From: Frateuria soli | Lineage (GTDB): Bacteria; Pseudomonadota; Gammaproteobacteria; Xanthomonadales; Rhodanobacteraceae | Reading direction: 5' to 3' | DNA length: 64,000 nucleotides | Assembly (NCBI RefSeq): GCF_021117385.1 | Contig: NZ_CP088252.1 | Span: forward strand, 806,001-870,000 | Shown here: piece by piece, positions 32,786 to 41,077 of the stretch | Layout: the number at the start of each line of letters is the position of its first letter | Numbering within the stretch: position 1 is the first letter of the stretch | Translations under genes and position numbers: made by a program | The notes under the pieces: generated by a model | Database searches by the model: none | Told to the model about the DNA's origin: nothing | What the model saw: the letters and a program-made list of their open reading frames with translations, nothing else

Positions 32786-34897
32786 ATGAAGCCGCTGTTT
32801 GCCGCGCTTGCACTGGGCCTGCTCGCCACACCGGCGCTGGCCGTCGACCTGGAAACCCACGCCCCGCACCCGTTCAACGTGCGCGACCTGGTGATGATGG
32901 ACCGGGTCAGCGACCCGCAGCTCTCGCCCGATGGTCGTTACGCGGCGTTCGGCGTGCGCAGCACGGACTACGCGGCCAACAAGGGCGTCAACGCGATCTA
33001 CGTGCTGGACCTGAAGAAGGGCGGCGAGCCGGTCAAGGTGGTGGACAAGGGCGGTTCGGCGCGCTGGGCGTCCGACGGGCACAGCCTCTACTACGTGGCG
33101 GCGGCCGACGGTATCTCGCAGCTGTGGCGGGTGGATCTGGGCACGGGCGACACGCTGGACCTGGCCGGGCACAAGGCCGCGGTGCAGGTCAGCCGCGGCG
33201 CGCTGGACCTGGGCGGCTACAAGCTTTCGCCCGATGGCAGGAGCGTGCTGCTTTCCTACGAGGTCTATACCGACTGCGCAGACCTTGCCTGTACCAAGGA
33301 GCGCATCGACGGCCGCGAGAAGAACAAGGCCACCGGCACCGTCTACGACAAGCTGTTCGTGCGTCACTGGGACACGTGGGCGAACGGTCGGCGCAACCAG
33401 TTGTTCATCGGCCACTTCGACGACCAGGGCATGCTGCCGGCCGAGCCGACCCTGCTCAGCCGCGGTATCGACGGCGACATCCCGAGCAAGCCGTTCGGCG
33501 ACGAGAGCGAGTTCGCTTTTTCGCCGGACGGCCGCACGGTGTATTTCGACGTGCGCATCGCCGGCACCAGCGAGCCGTGGTCGACCAACTTCGATCTCTA
33601 CCGCGTGCCGGCCGATGGCTCGGTCGCGCCGCAGAACCTGACCGCGACGAACAAGGCGTGGGACGCCTATCCGGTGCCCTCGCCGGACGGCAGGACGCTG
33701 TACTACCTGGCGATGAAGGAGCCCGGCTTCGAGGCGGACCGCTTCGCGATCATGGCGATGGACCTTGAGCGTGGCACCACGCGCGAGGTCGACCCGCAGT
33801 GGGATCGCTCCGCCGGCGCGCTCGCGGTCGCCGACGACGGCAAGACGCTCTACGCCACCGCCGACGACCAGGGTCAGCACCCGCTGTTCGCCATCGATGC
33901 GGCCAGCGGCAAGGTCACCAAGCTGGTGGGCGAGGGTTCGGTGGGCGGCTACTCGCTCCAGAACGGCAAGCTGCTGCTGGCGCGCGACGACCTCAAGCAT
34001 CCGGTCGACCTGTACCTGACCGACGCCAACGGGCGCGGCCTCAAGCAGGTCACCCACTACAACGCCGAGCGGCTCCAGAACGCGAAGATGGGGGACTTCG
34101 AGTTCTTCACCTTCAAGGGCTGGAACGACGAGCCGGTGCAGGGCTACGTGGTCAAGCCCGCGGGTTACAAGCGCGGGCAGAAATACCCCGTTGCCTTCAT
34201 CATCCATGGCGGCCCGCAGGGCGCGATGAGCAACGGCTGGAGCTATCGCTGGAACCCGCAGACCTACGCGGGGCAGGGCTTTGCGGTGGTGACCGTGAAC
34301 TTCCATGGCTCGACCGGCTACGGCCAGGCGTTCACCGATTCGATCTCGGGCGACTGGGGTGGCAAGCCGCTGGAGGACCTCAAGGCCGGCTGGAAGGCCG
34401 CGCTGGACAAGTACAGCTTCCTCGACGGCGACAACGCCTGCGCGCTGGGCGCCAGCTACGGCGGCTACATGGTCTACTGGATGGCGGGCGTGTGGAACCA
34501 GCCATGGAAGTGCTTCGTCGACCACGACGGCGTGTTCGATGCGCGGATGATGTACTACGCCACCGAGGAGCTGTGGTTCGAGGAGAAGGAGAACGGCGGC
34601 ACGCAGTTCGAGCATCCGGAGAACTACGAGCGTTTCAACCCGATCAACCACGTCAAGGACTGGCGCGTGCCGATGCTGGTGGTGCACAGCGGCAACGATT
34701 TCCGCATCCCGATCACCCAGGGCCTGGGCGCCTTCACCGCGCTGCAGCGCCAGGGCATCCCGAGCGAGTTCCTCACCTTCCCGGAAGAAAACCACTGGGT
34801 GCTCAAGCCGCAGAACAGCGTGATGTGGCATGAGACGGTGAATGCCTGGTTGAAGCGGTGGACGTCGGGGGATGGCGGCGATACCGCCAGCCACTGA
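32786..34897 (+). CDS. Exported S9-family prolyl oligopeptidase (dipeptidyl-peptidase-like)
   Basis: The 703-residue protein has signal peptide MKPLFAALALGLLATPALA, then a beta-propeller of WD40-like blades marked by repeated SPDGR turns (QLSPDGRYAAFG, KLSPDGRSVLLS, FSPDGRTVYF, PSPDGRTLYY). The C-terminal alpha/beta hydrolase carries Ser557 in GASYGGYM, Asp638 in SGNDFRIPI and His670 in ENHW. It resembles dipeptidyl-peptidase 5 and other periplasmic S9 enzymes that trim peptides taken up by the cell. It is a single gene with its own terminator, and the divergent glycosyltransferase gene lies 124 bases upstream. Confidence 0.92.
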   Translation: MKPLFAALALGLLATPALAVDLETHAPHPFNVRDLVMMDRVSDPQLSPDGRYAAFGVRSTDYAANKGVNAIYVLDLKKGGEPVKVVDKGGSARWASDGHSLYYVAAADGISQLWRVDLGTGDTLDLAGHKAAVQVSRGALDLGGYKLSPDGRSVLLSYEVYTDCADLACTKERIDGREKNKATGTVYDKLFVRHWDTWANGRRNQLFIGHFDDQGMLPAEPTLLSRGIDGDIPSKPFGDESEFAFSPDGRTVYFDVRIAGTSEPWSTNFDLYRVPADGSVAPQNLTATNKAWDAYPVPSPDGRTLYYLAMKEPGFEADRFAIMAMDLERGTTREVDPQWDRSAGALAVADDGKTLYATADDQGQHPLFAIDAASGKVTKLVGEGSVGGYSLQNGKLLLARDDLKHPVDLYLTDANGRGLKQVTHYNAERLQNAKMGDFEFFTFKGWNDEPVQGYVVKPAGYKRGQKYPVAFIIHGGPQGAMSNGWSYRWNPQTYAGQGFAVVTVNFHGSTGYGQAFTDSISGDWGGKPLEDLKAGWKAALDKYSFLDGDNACALGASYGGYMVYWMAGVWNQPWKCFVDHDGVFDARMMYYATEELWFEEKENGGTQFEHPENYERFNPINHVKDWRVPMLVVHSGNDFRIPITQGLGAFTALQRQGIPSEFLTFPEENHWVLKPQNSVMWHETVNAWLKRWTSGDGGDTASH

Positions 34898-34904
34898 GTT
34901 CTGG

Positions 34905-34932
34905 AAGCGGCGACCAAGGGCCGCCGCTTTTT
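34905..34932 (+). terminator. Terminator after the S9 peptidase gene
   Basis: AAGCGGCG and CGCCGCTT pair around a short loop and are followed by TTTTTT, seven bases past the stop codon. A REP element starts at once after it. Confidence 0.8.
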
Positions 34933-34933
34933 T

Positions 34934-35010
34934 GTAGGAGCGCACCCTGTGCGCGACCGGGCGGAGCGGCGTGCTTGAAGCTTGCGGTCGCGCACAGGGT
35001 GCGCTCCTAC
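34934..35010. repeat. Inverted REP pair (BIME-like), copy A
   Basis: A GTAG head leads into the hairpin GAGCGCACCCTGTGCGCGAC. About 30 bases later the same unit is found inverted, ending in GTGCGCTCCTAC, so the whole 77 bases can form a long hairpin. It borders the 3' end of the transposase remnant, whose stop codon lies in it. Confidence 0.9.
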
Positions 35011-35533
35011 AACCAGATGCAGTTCCAATAGGGGTAATCGCATACATGTGCGACCAGCCCCGCGCGCAGTGGGTTGGCGACGATGTAGCGGGCAGCCGTT
35101 CGCAGGTCTTCGTCACGTCGCAGAGCGCGATCGTGAAATCCTCTAGCCCAGATGCTGGCGCCCCCACATGCGAAACGCAGCCGCTTGGTCGTGAGTGCCT
35201 TCATGCGGTTAACGAGCAACGACAGATTGTCGCGGTCGCCCAGCTCCCCAGCCCGTGCCAGTGGTTCGGCATGAGTACCCAGCAGAGAAGGCGCGCATCG
35301 CCCCAGCAACTCGCATGCGCGATGCAGTTGCTTGCCACCCTGGCGAGGGTGATATCGCTGAACAGCGGCTTGCGTTGCTGCGTCACAGTGGTGAGCAAAT
35401 AAACCTGGCCCGGGCGTGAAACGCGGCCTTTGCGTAGTGCGTTGTGACCGGGCCCTGCATGCATTCGCCAAGCTTGGATGGGTCTATTGACGTGCGTAAG
35501 CGCGCAAGCTCCAGCTTCACTGTAGGAGGGCAC
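35007..35533 (-). pseudogene. REP-associated tyrosine transposase (RAYT), frameshifted
   Basis: Two overlapping frames together give a whole RAYT. The first frame carries RPGQVYLLTTVTQQRKPLFS and the HUH metal motif in LMPNHWHGL. After that, near 35243-35255, the reading shifts by one base to ELGDRDNLSLLVNRMKALTT, then GFHDRALRRDEDLRTAARYI with the catalytic Tyr, VANPLRAGLV and a final DYPYWNCIWL. One missing base explains the break. RAYTs cut and copy REP hairpins. REP pairs flank this gene on both sides, and the 3' REP supplies its TAG stop. It is non-functional unless frameshifting rescues it. Confidence 0.87.
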
Positions 35534-35597
35534 CCTGTGCGCGACCGGGCGTCGACCCCTGAGGCTGTAGCGGGTCGCGCACAGGGTGCGCTTCTAC
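35522..35597. repeat. Inverted REP pair, copy B
   Basis: GTAGGAGGGCACCCTGTGCG begins the first hairpin and GGTGCGCTTCTAC ends the inverted second one. It is the REP pair of duplication copy 1, with two changes from the intact form. Confidence 0.85.
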
Positions 35598-35604
35598 AGA
35601 GGGC

Positions 35605-35724
35605 CTAGAGCCACTTGACGCGCTTCAGCCAGGTATAGATCCCTCCCACCACACCCGCCACCACGTGATGACCAGCGCATACGACCACGGTTGGTCCAGC
35701 TCGAGCATGTAGGTGAAGTTCATG
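35605..35724 (-). pseudogene. Duplicated 3' fragment of corA
   Basis: The stretch matches the last ~120 bases of corA at 35853-35973, from the stop codon back through the final membrane helix to the MNFT codons. Substitutions and a small deletion break the frame, and there is no start. It arose with the tandem duplication. Confidence 0.8.
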
Positions 35725-35769
35725 GACGAGCCTATTGACGTGCGTAAGGGCGCAAGCTCCAGCTTCACT

Positions 35770-35845
35770 GTAGGAGCGCACCCTGTGCGCGACCTGGCGT
35801 CGGCCTTCGGTGCTGTAGCGGGTCGCGCACAGGGTGCGCTCTTAC
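35770..35845. repeat. Inverted REP pair, copy C
   Basis: GTAGGAGCGCACCCTGTGCG begins the first hairpin and GGTGCGCTCTTAC ends the inverted partner. It lies 7 bases after the corA stop codon, in duplication copy 2, and may protect the corA transcript end. Confidence 0.88.
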
Positions 35846-35852
35846 AGTCGGC

Positions 35853-36872
35853 CTAAAGCCACTTGACCCGCTTCAGCCAGGTGTAGATCCCGCCCACCAC
35901 GCCCGCCACCATCACGATCACCAGCGGATACGCCCACGGCTTGTCCAGTTCGGGCATGTGGGTGAAGTTCATGCCGTACCAACTGGTGATCAGGGTCGGT
36001 GCGGCCAGCAGTGCGGCGTAGCCGGCGAGGCGCTTCATGACCTCGTTCTGGCCGAAGGTGACCAGCGAGAGGTTCACGTTGATCGCTGCGGCGAGCATCT
36101 CGCGCATGGCGCTGATCGACTCGTTGACACGGAACACGTGGTCGTAGACGTCGCGGAAGTAGGGCCGCAGGTCGTCCGGGATCAGTTGCGGGTGCATGCG
36201 CACCAGCTGGTTGGTGATGTCCTGCAGCGGCGCGACGGCCAGGCGCAGCGTGGTCAGGTCGCGCTGCATCTCGTACAGATGGCGCACCGTACTGCGCTTG
36301 AAGGTCTCGGCGAAGATGTCGGCCTCGAGCCGGTGCAGTTCCTCGCGGAAGTCGCGGACGATCGGGAGCATGTTGTCCACGATGAAGTCCAGCACGCCAT
36401 AGAGCCCGTAGCTCGGCCCGTTCTGCATCAGCTCGCGCGCCTGCTCGCAGCTGCGGCGCGCCGGTGCGTAGGACAACGAGGCGCCATGGCGGACGGTGAC
36501 CAGGTAGCGTTCGCCGAAGAAGATCTGCGTTTCGCCGAACGCGAGAGTGCCGTCCACCAGTTGCGCGGTCTGCACCACCAGGAACAGCGAGTCGCCATAG
36601 GCCTCCAGCTTGGTGCGCTGGTGCGCCTTGTGCGCATCCTCCACCGCCAGGTCATGCAGGTCGAACTCCTCCTGCAGCTTCAGCAGCAGGGGAGCGTCCG
36701 GTTCGTGCAGTCCGACCCAGACGAAGGTGTCCGGCTCCTGCAACACGTCGCTGATCGCATCGAGCGTGACGTCGCCGATGCGCGAGCCGTCGCGGCGGTA
36801 GGCGATGCAGTTGACCACCATGCCTTGCTGGGTCGAGGGCGACGCGGGTGCGGGCGAGCTGGACGAAGTCAT
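35853..36872 (-). CDS. corA: CorA-family magnesium/cobalt channel
   Basis: The 339-residue protein has an N-terminal cytoplasmic alpha/beta domain (VVNCIAYRRDGSRIGDVTLD), long stalk helices, and two C-terminal transmembrane helices separated by YGMNFTHMPEL, the selectivity-loop signature. The last helix ends in a basic tail (WLKRVKWL). It would form a pentamer admitting Mg2+ or Co2+. The ATG at 36872 was chosen where the domain starts; a longer frame to 36971 adds low-complexity sequence. Its last 120 bases are tandemly duplicated downstream. Confidence 0.92.
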   Translation of the reverse strand: MTSSSSPAPASPSTQQGMVVNCIAYRRDGSRIGDVTLDAISDVLQEPDTFVWVGLHEPDAPLLLKLQEEFDLHDLAVEDAHKAHQRTKLEAYGDSLFLVVQTAQLVDGTLAFGETQIFFGERYLVTVRHGASLSYAPARRSCEQARELMQNGPSYGLYGVLDFIVDNMLPIVRDFREELHRLEADIFAETFKRSTVRHLYEMQRDLTTLRLAVAPLQDITNQLVRMHPQLIPDDLRPYFRDVYDHVFRVNESISAMREMLAAAINVNLSLVTFGQNEVMKRLAGYAALLAAPTLITSWYGMNFTHMPELDKPWAYPLVIVMVAGVVGGIYTWLKRVKWL

Positions 36873-36959
36873 CGCCGCATCATGCGCGGCGGTAGGGCAT
36901 GAGGCAACGGCCTGGTTGCTGCAGCGTCGCGGGCCCGGCCGTGATGGAGGGCCTGGTCC

Positions 36960-36982
36960 GGTCGCGCCCAAGGCGCTTCTAC
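36960..36982. repeat. Half REP
   Basis: GGTCGCGCCCAAGGCGCTTCTACA is the inverted half of a REP with several changes, between corA and the DUF4105 gene. It overlaps the last bases of the latter. Confidence 0.55.
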
Positions 36983-38343
36983 AGTGGGTGGTGCCTGCCT
37001 CGGCGCAGCGCCCAGGCCATCGCCAGCCACACCGGCATCGCGAACAGCAGCCAGGGCTGGTTCTGCTGGACGGTGCCGGGAAGCAGGTGCAGCAGCACGG
37101 CGGCCAGCAGGGCGAACAACTGCAGCAGGAGCACGATATCGGCCAGGCGCGAGGCGGGCAGGCCCCGCCTGGCGCGCCAAGTGGACGGCAACAGGATCAG
37201 TGCGAGCGGGTTGAACAGCAGCAGGTTGGCGTTGGCCCAGGCGGCGTGGTGGGTGGTCAGCAGCCACAGGATGAGCAGGCCGATACCTGCCACTCCGGCG
37301 AACAGCAGGTAGAGCGCGCCGAGCAGGGTGAAGCCGGGGGGCCAGAAGCGGCGCGCGAGCAGCAGAACGACGGCCAGCGCCAGGCCGGCCAGGGCGAGCG
37401 GCAGTCGCAGGTCGGGGGCGGTGGCCGGTGGAGTGTCCAGCCGGTTGGGTGCAACCAGCTCGGTGGTGGTCACCAGTGGACGCGTGCCTTGCGGGCCGGC
37501 GAGGCGCACGCTGGCCACCTGCTGCGAAAGAACGGACGGCAGGAAGCTCTCCTGCCACGCGTTGAGCGGCCGGTCGGCGTATGGGCCGAGTCCGAGGTCC
37601 AGCAGCAGCATCAGCCAAGGCTGGGCGCTCATCAGGCGGACGGTCTGCTCGCGGTAGGTCATGCCGCCCGGACGGGCGGTGAGCTGCGCCTCGATCACGC
37701 CGCCGAGCGCGCGGTCCAGCGCATCCCGCACGCGGGTGGTGCAGTTGTCGACGTAGTAGTCGTAGTCGTAGCGCGCGTTCTCCGGGCGCAGGTTCCAGAG
37801 CAGGAAATCGCGCAGCGCGGAGGCTTGCTCCGGGGTGAAGTCCAGCCGCTGGCGGGTGACCGAACGGCCCGCCCGGACATACCAGTCCACGTCAAGCCTG
37901 GTGGGCGCGGCATCCATCAGGTAGTGCATGCGGCCGCGCGCGAAGTTGAGCAGGAAGCCGCTCTCGTCGAAATCGAACACGCCGTAGTTGAAGTTGTACG
38001 CCTCGCCGCTGACCGTGTCGCGCAACTCGATGGCGTCGTGGCCGAAGCGTTCCCAGTAGGTTTCACCCGGGCCATAGGTGATCAGCGAGACTTCCAGGTT
38101 CGCGCCCGGGGCATTGGCGACGCCGGCGTGGGCCGGCTGGGCGAGGGCAAGCAGCGCGACCAGACAGCAGAGCAGCCAGAGCTTGCCGCCGAAAAAGCGG
38201 GCCCCCTCCCCAACCGGGCTCCTCCCCCTGCGTGCAGGGGAGGGTGCGGGGCGCGGCAAGCCTGGGCTCGTCCCCCTGCGTGCAGGGGGAGGTTGGGAGG
38301 GGGTTGCCTGCGTTGCGTACAGGGAACGGGTCACCTCAGGCAT
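36979..38343 (-). CDS. DUF4105 (Lnb-like) membrane protein with a repeat-derived leader
   Basis: The ~454-residue protein has an unusual leader of about 53 residues made of PPPARRG- and PSPARRGR-type sequence before a normal signal helix (LWLLCCLVALLALAQPAHA). The DUF4105 domain follows: SLITYGPGETYWERFGHDAIE (conserved His), FNYGVFDFDESGF, and YVDNCTTRVRDAL with the probable catalytic Cys. At least four C-terminal helices follow. Bacteroidetes members (Lnb) have been reported as lipoprotein N-acyltransferases. The start ATG at 38343 overlaps the corC stop; the leader holds few other start codons (a TTG is one). Confidence 0.78.
   Translation of the reverse strand: MPEVTRSLYATQATPSQPPPARRGTSPGLPRPAPSPARRGRSPVGEGARFFGGKLWLLCCLVALLALAQPAHAGVANAPGANLEVSLITYGPGETYWERFGHDAIELRDTVSGEAYNFNYGVFDFDESGFLLNFARGRMHYLMDAAPTRLDVDWYVRAGRSVTRQRLDFTPEQASALRDFLLWNLRPENARYDYDYYVDNCTTRVRDALDRALGGVIEAQLTARPGGMTYREQTVRLMSAQPWLMLLLDLGLGPYADRPLNAWQESFLPSVLSQQVASVRLAGPQGTRPLVTTTELVAPNRLDTPPATAPDLRLPLALAGLALAVVLLLARRFWPPGFTLLGALYLLFAGVAGIGLLILWLLTTHHAAWANANLLLFNPLALILLPSTWRARRGLPASRLADIVLLLQLFALLAAVLLHLLPGTVQQNQPWLLFAMPVWLAMAWALRRGRHHPL
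38204..38313. repeat. Two copies of a CCCCTGCGTGCAGGGG repeat inside a coding start
   Basis: TCCCCCTGCGTGCAGGGGAG (near 38222) and a near copy (near 38270) are each palindromic around TGCGTGCA and sit in CCCTCCCC-rich flanks. They occupy the N-terminal leader codons of the DUF4105 gene and are read in frame. The family is distinct from the GTAG-headed REPs. Confidence 0.7.
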
Positions 38344-39193
38344 CGGTTGCCTGCCGGTTCACGCGGAACTGCTGCACGCGCCGGTCGTCGGCCTCGGTGA
38401 CGATGAAAAGGTAGCCCCCGAACACCACTTCCTCGCCCGCCTCGGGCAGGTGGCCGAACTCGGCCGTGGCCATGCCGCCGACGGTGTCGAATTCCTCGTC
38501 GGAGAAGCTCGCGCCGATCTGTTCGTTGAAGTCGGCGATCGGGGTGAGCGCGCTGACCATCCAGCCACCGCCGGGCAATTCGTGCATCAGGCTAGGCTCG
38601 TCTTCGTCGTCGTGTTCGTCGTCGATCTCGCCGACGATCTGTTCGAGCACGTCCTCGATGGTGATCAGCCCCGCGACGCCGCCGTATTCGTCCACCACCA
38701 GCGCCATGTGGTTGCGCGAGCGGCGGAATTCGGCCAGCAGCACGTTCAGTCGCATCGACTCGGGGATCAGCACCGCCGGGCGCAGCAGCAGCGCGAGGTC
38801 GAAGCCCTCGCCGTCGCCGAAGTACTTGAGCAGGTCCTTGGCCAGCAGGATTCCGATGATCTCGTCCTTGTCCTCGCCGTGGACGGGAAAGCGCGAGTGG
38901 CCGGACTCGACCACCTTGGCCAGCACGTCGTGCAGGGAGGCGTCGGCGGGGATCATCACGATCTGGGCGCGCGGGACCATCACGTCGTCGACGCTGAGCT
39001 CGGTCACCTTGAGCGCACCCTCGACCATGGTGAGGGTGTCGTTGGACAGCAGGCCGTTGGCCTGCGCGGCGCGCAACTCCTCGATCAGTTCGTCGCGGTT
39101 GCGCGGTTCGCCGGAAAACAGGTGGCCCAGACGATCCCACCAGGAGCGGTGGGGGGCCGGGCCGTTGGTACTGCCAGGGTCGTCGTTCATCAA
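38336..39193 (-). CDS. corC: CorC/YbeX-type CBS-domain protein
   Basis: The 285-residue protein has no membrane helix. Two CBS motifs are visible (VDDVMVPRAQIVMIPADASL; NHMALVVDEYGGVAGLITIE) followed by a CorC_HlyC transporter-associated domain (GGMATAEFGHLPEAGEEVVF). YbeX relatives affect Mg2+/Co2+ handling and ribosome metabolism. It follows ybeY, phoH and miaB on the minus strand, the E. coli miaB-ybeZYX order. In E. coli the next gene is lnt; here it is the DUF4105 gene. Confidence 0.93.
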   Translation of the reverse strand: MMNDDPGSTNGPAPHRSWWDRLGHLFSGEPRNRDELIEELRAAQANGLLSNDTLTMVEGALKVTELSVDDVMVPRAQIVMIPADASLHDVLAKVVESGHSRFPVHGEDKDEIIGILLAKDLLKYFGDGEGFDLALLLRPAVLIPESMRLNVLLAEFRRSRNHMALVVDEYGGVAGLITIEDVLEQIVGEIDDEHDDEDEPSLMHELPGGGWMVSALTPIADFNEQIGASFSDEEFDTVGGMATAEFGHLPEAGEEVVFGGYLFIVTEADDRRVQQFRVNRQATDA

Positions 39194-39313
39194 CTCAGGG
39201 AGGGGCGCCCAGTGAGGAGGCGGAAAGCCGGAGTCTAGCGGAAAAAACGTGGGGATTCAGGGCACAAGCGGGCGGGTGGCGCTGGCTGGGTCGTCTGGCG
39301 TTGCGGGCTGTCT

Positions 39314-39385
39314 GTAGGAGCGCACCCTGTGCGCGACCCCGGTGCATGTTCGGATGCGGCGGTCGCGCACAGGGTGCGCTCCTAC
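39314..39385. repeat. Inverted REP pair, copy D
   Basis: A GTAG head and GAGCGCACCCTGTGCGCGAC hairpin is followed after about 25 bases by its inverted partner ending in GTGCGCTCCTAC. It lies between ybeY and corC, in the 221-bp gap that interrupts the operon. Confidence 0.9.
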
Positions 39386-39414
39386 AAGGGTGCCTGTGGC
39401 TACCGATACGCTGA

Positions 39415-39912
39415 TTACTGCGGCGCGTACGGATTGGCAATGCCCAATCCGGCCAGGATCCGCGTCTCCAGCGCTTCCATCGCCTCGGCCTCGTCGTCCC
39501 GGATGTGGTCGTAGCCGAGCAGGTGCAGCGTGCCGTGCACGGTCAGGTGGGCCCAGTGGTCGCGCGGCTTCTTGCCCTGTTCGGCCGCCTCGCGGGCGAC
39601 CACCGGCGCGCAGATGGCGAGGTCGCCGATCAGCGGCAGGTCCACGCCGGACGGCAGCTCGGCCGGAAAGGAGAGCACGTTGGTGGCGTAGTCCTTGCCC
39701 CGGTAGTCGCGGTTGAGGGCCTGGCCTTCCTCCGCATCCACGATGCGGATGGCGACCTCGGCGGGCTTGCGCCGCCCGGCGCCATGAAGGGCGGCCGCCA
39801 CCCACTGACGGAAGCTGGCCGGTGCCGGAACCCCTGCGCGCGGGACGGCATAACTCACGGACAGCTGGGCAGCGGGTGGGGCGATGGCCACCGAACGGGA
39901 GCGCCGGGTCAT
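39415..39912 (-). CDS. ybeY: Endoribonuclease YbeY (16S rRNA maturation)
   Basis: The 165-residue protein has the zinc motif [11 protein letters not shown] (His126, His130, His136), preceded by [15 protein letters not shown] and [12 protein letters not shown]. It processes the 16S rRNA 3' end and takes part in ribosome quality control. It starts at 39912 with GGGGTGAG ahead; a GTG at 39921 overlapping the phoH stop is another candidate. It has a longer basic N-terminus than E. coli YbeY. Confidence 0.95.
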   Translation of the reverse strand: MTRRSRSVAIAPPAAQLSVSYAVPRAGVPAPASFRQWVAAALHGAGRRKPAEVAIRIVDAEEGQALNRDYRGKDYATNVLSFPAELPSGVDLPLIGDLAICAPVVAREAAEQGKKPRDHWAHLTVHGTLHLLGYDHIRDDEAEAMEALETRILAGLGIANPYAPQ

Positions 39913-39917
39913 GGTGC

Positions 39918-40925
39918 TCACCCCGCGCCGCCCTTCTTCGCCGCACCCTGGTCCTCGTTCGCCTGCTCGAACGCCTCGTACGCGCGCACGATCTTGGCCA
40001 CCAGCGGGTGGCGCACGACGTCGCGCGAGGTGAAGAACGTGAAGCTGATCCCGTCGACGCCGCGCAGCACCTCGATCGCGTGCCGCAGGCCCGAGCGGAC
40101 GTGCCGCGGCAGGTCGATCTGGCTGACGTCGCCGGTGATCACCGCGACCGAGCCGAAACCGATGCGGGTGAGGAACATCTTCATCTGCTCGACGGTGGTG
40201 TTCTGCGCTTCGTCGAGGATCACGTACGAGTCGTTGAGCGTGCGCCCGCGCATGTAGGCCAGCGGCGCGATCTCGATCACGTTGCGCTCCATCAGCTTGG
40301 CGACTTTCTCGAAGCCGAGCATCTCGTACAGCGCGTCGTAGAGCGGGCGCAGGTACGGGTCGACCTTCTGGCTGAGGTCGCCCGGCAGGAAGCCGAGCTT
40401 CTCGCCCGCTTCCACCGCCGGGCGCACCAGCAGCAGGCGTTGTACGCGGTTGGCTTCCAGCGCCTCGACCGCGCTGGCCACCGCCAGGTACGTCTTGCCC
40501 GTGCCGGCCGGGCCCACGCCGAAGTTGATGTCGTGGGTGGCGATCGCATGCAGGTAGCGCCCCTGGCTCGGGCCACGCCCCTTGATCACGCCGCGCTTGA
40601 CCTTGATCGTCACGTCCTGCGCGCCTTCGGCGGCCTCCTCGACCATCGCGTCGATGCCCGATTCGGCCAACTGCAGGTTGATCTGGGCGCCGGTGAGGGT
40701 TTCTTGCGCGGTGGTGGCGTAGAGCGCGCGCAATACCTTCTCGGCGGCGCGGGAGGGAGCCTCCTCGCCGATCACCTTGAACAGGTTGCCGCGATGATCG
40801 ATCTCCACGCCCAGGCGCAGTTCGATCTGGCGCAGATGCTCGTCGAACGGGCCGCACAGGTTGGCCAGTCGGGCGTTGTCTTCCGGGTCGAGGGCGAAGT
40901 CGCGTTCGTTGAGGCCGTTGGTCAT
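39918..40925 (-). CDS. ybeZ: PhoH-like ATPase
   Basis: The 335-residue P-loop protein has Walker A GPAGTGKT at 138-145, Walker B region [20 protein letters not shown], and sensor [20 protein letters not shown]. PhoH proteins are linked to RNA metabolism and act with YbeY; the two genes are six bases apart here. An N-terminal KH-like segment (about residues 30-100) precedes the ATPase core. The gap to miaB (40926-41077) contains inverted repeats and no gene. Confidence 0.95.
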   Translation of the reverse strand: MTNGLNERDFALDPEDNARLANLCGPFDEHLRQIELRLGVEIDHRGNLFKVIGEEAPSRAAEKVLRALYATTAQETLTGAQINLQLAESGIDAMVEEAAEGAQDVTIKVKRGVIKGRGPSQGRYLHAIATHDINFGVGPAGTGKTYLAVASAVEALEANRVQRLLLVRPAVEAGEKLGFLPGDLSQKVDPYLRPLYDALYEMLGFEKVAKLMERNVIEIAPLAYMRGRTLNDSYVILDEAQNTTVEQMKMFLTRIGFGSVAVITGDVSQIDLPRHVRSGLRHAIEVLRGVDGISFTFFTSRDVVRHPLVAKIVRAYEAFEQANEDQGAAKKGGAG

Positions 40926-40950
40926 GGGGTGGGCGAAGAGTCTGGGAGTG

Positions 40951-41072
40951 AGCCTTCTCCCTCCGGGAGAAGGTGCCGACAGGCGGATGAGGGTTCGTCC
41001 GGAGCGTTTCGCTTGCAGCTTGCCGCAAGGGCCGGGCCCTCACCCAAGCCCCTCTCCGGTGGGAGATGGGCT
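40951..41072. repeat. CCCTCTCC/GGAGAGGG-type intergenic repeat pair
   Basis: CCTTCTCCCTCCGGGAGAAG with trailing GCGGATGAGGG, then CCCTCACCCAAGCCCCTCTC with GGTGGGAGATGGGC, face each other. Each forms its own hairpin. Together they resemble the composite intergenic repeats common in Xanthomonas and Burkholderia. They lie between phoH and miaB. Confidence 0.65.
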
Positions 41073-41077
41073 TTGCA

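Larger units (their letters stand above)
35484..35973. repeat. Tandem duplication of about 248 bp
   Basis: Copy 1 spans about 35484-35724 and copy 2 about 35732-35973. Each starts CTATTGACGTGCGTAAG, continues with an inverted REP pair, and ends with the last ~120 bases of corA. The copies differ by scattered substitutions and small indels. Copy 2 contains the true end of the corA gene. Copy 1 adjoins the start of the transposase remnant. Confidence 0.85.

Noticed and set aside
35605-35724. Separate small gene
   Set aside because: It is a decayed copy of the corA 3' end without start codon or ribosome site.
34934-35845. CRISPR-like array
   Set aside because: The repeats are inverted hairpin pairs with unequal spacing and are separated by gene remnants; there are no regular spacers or cas genes.
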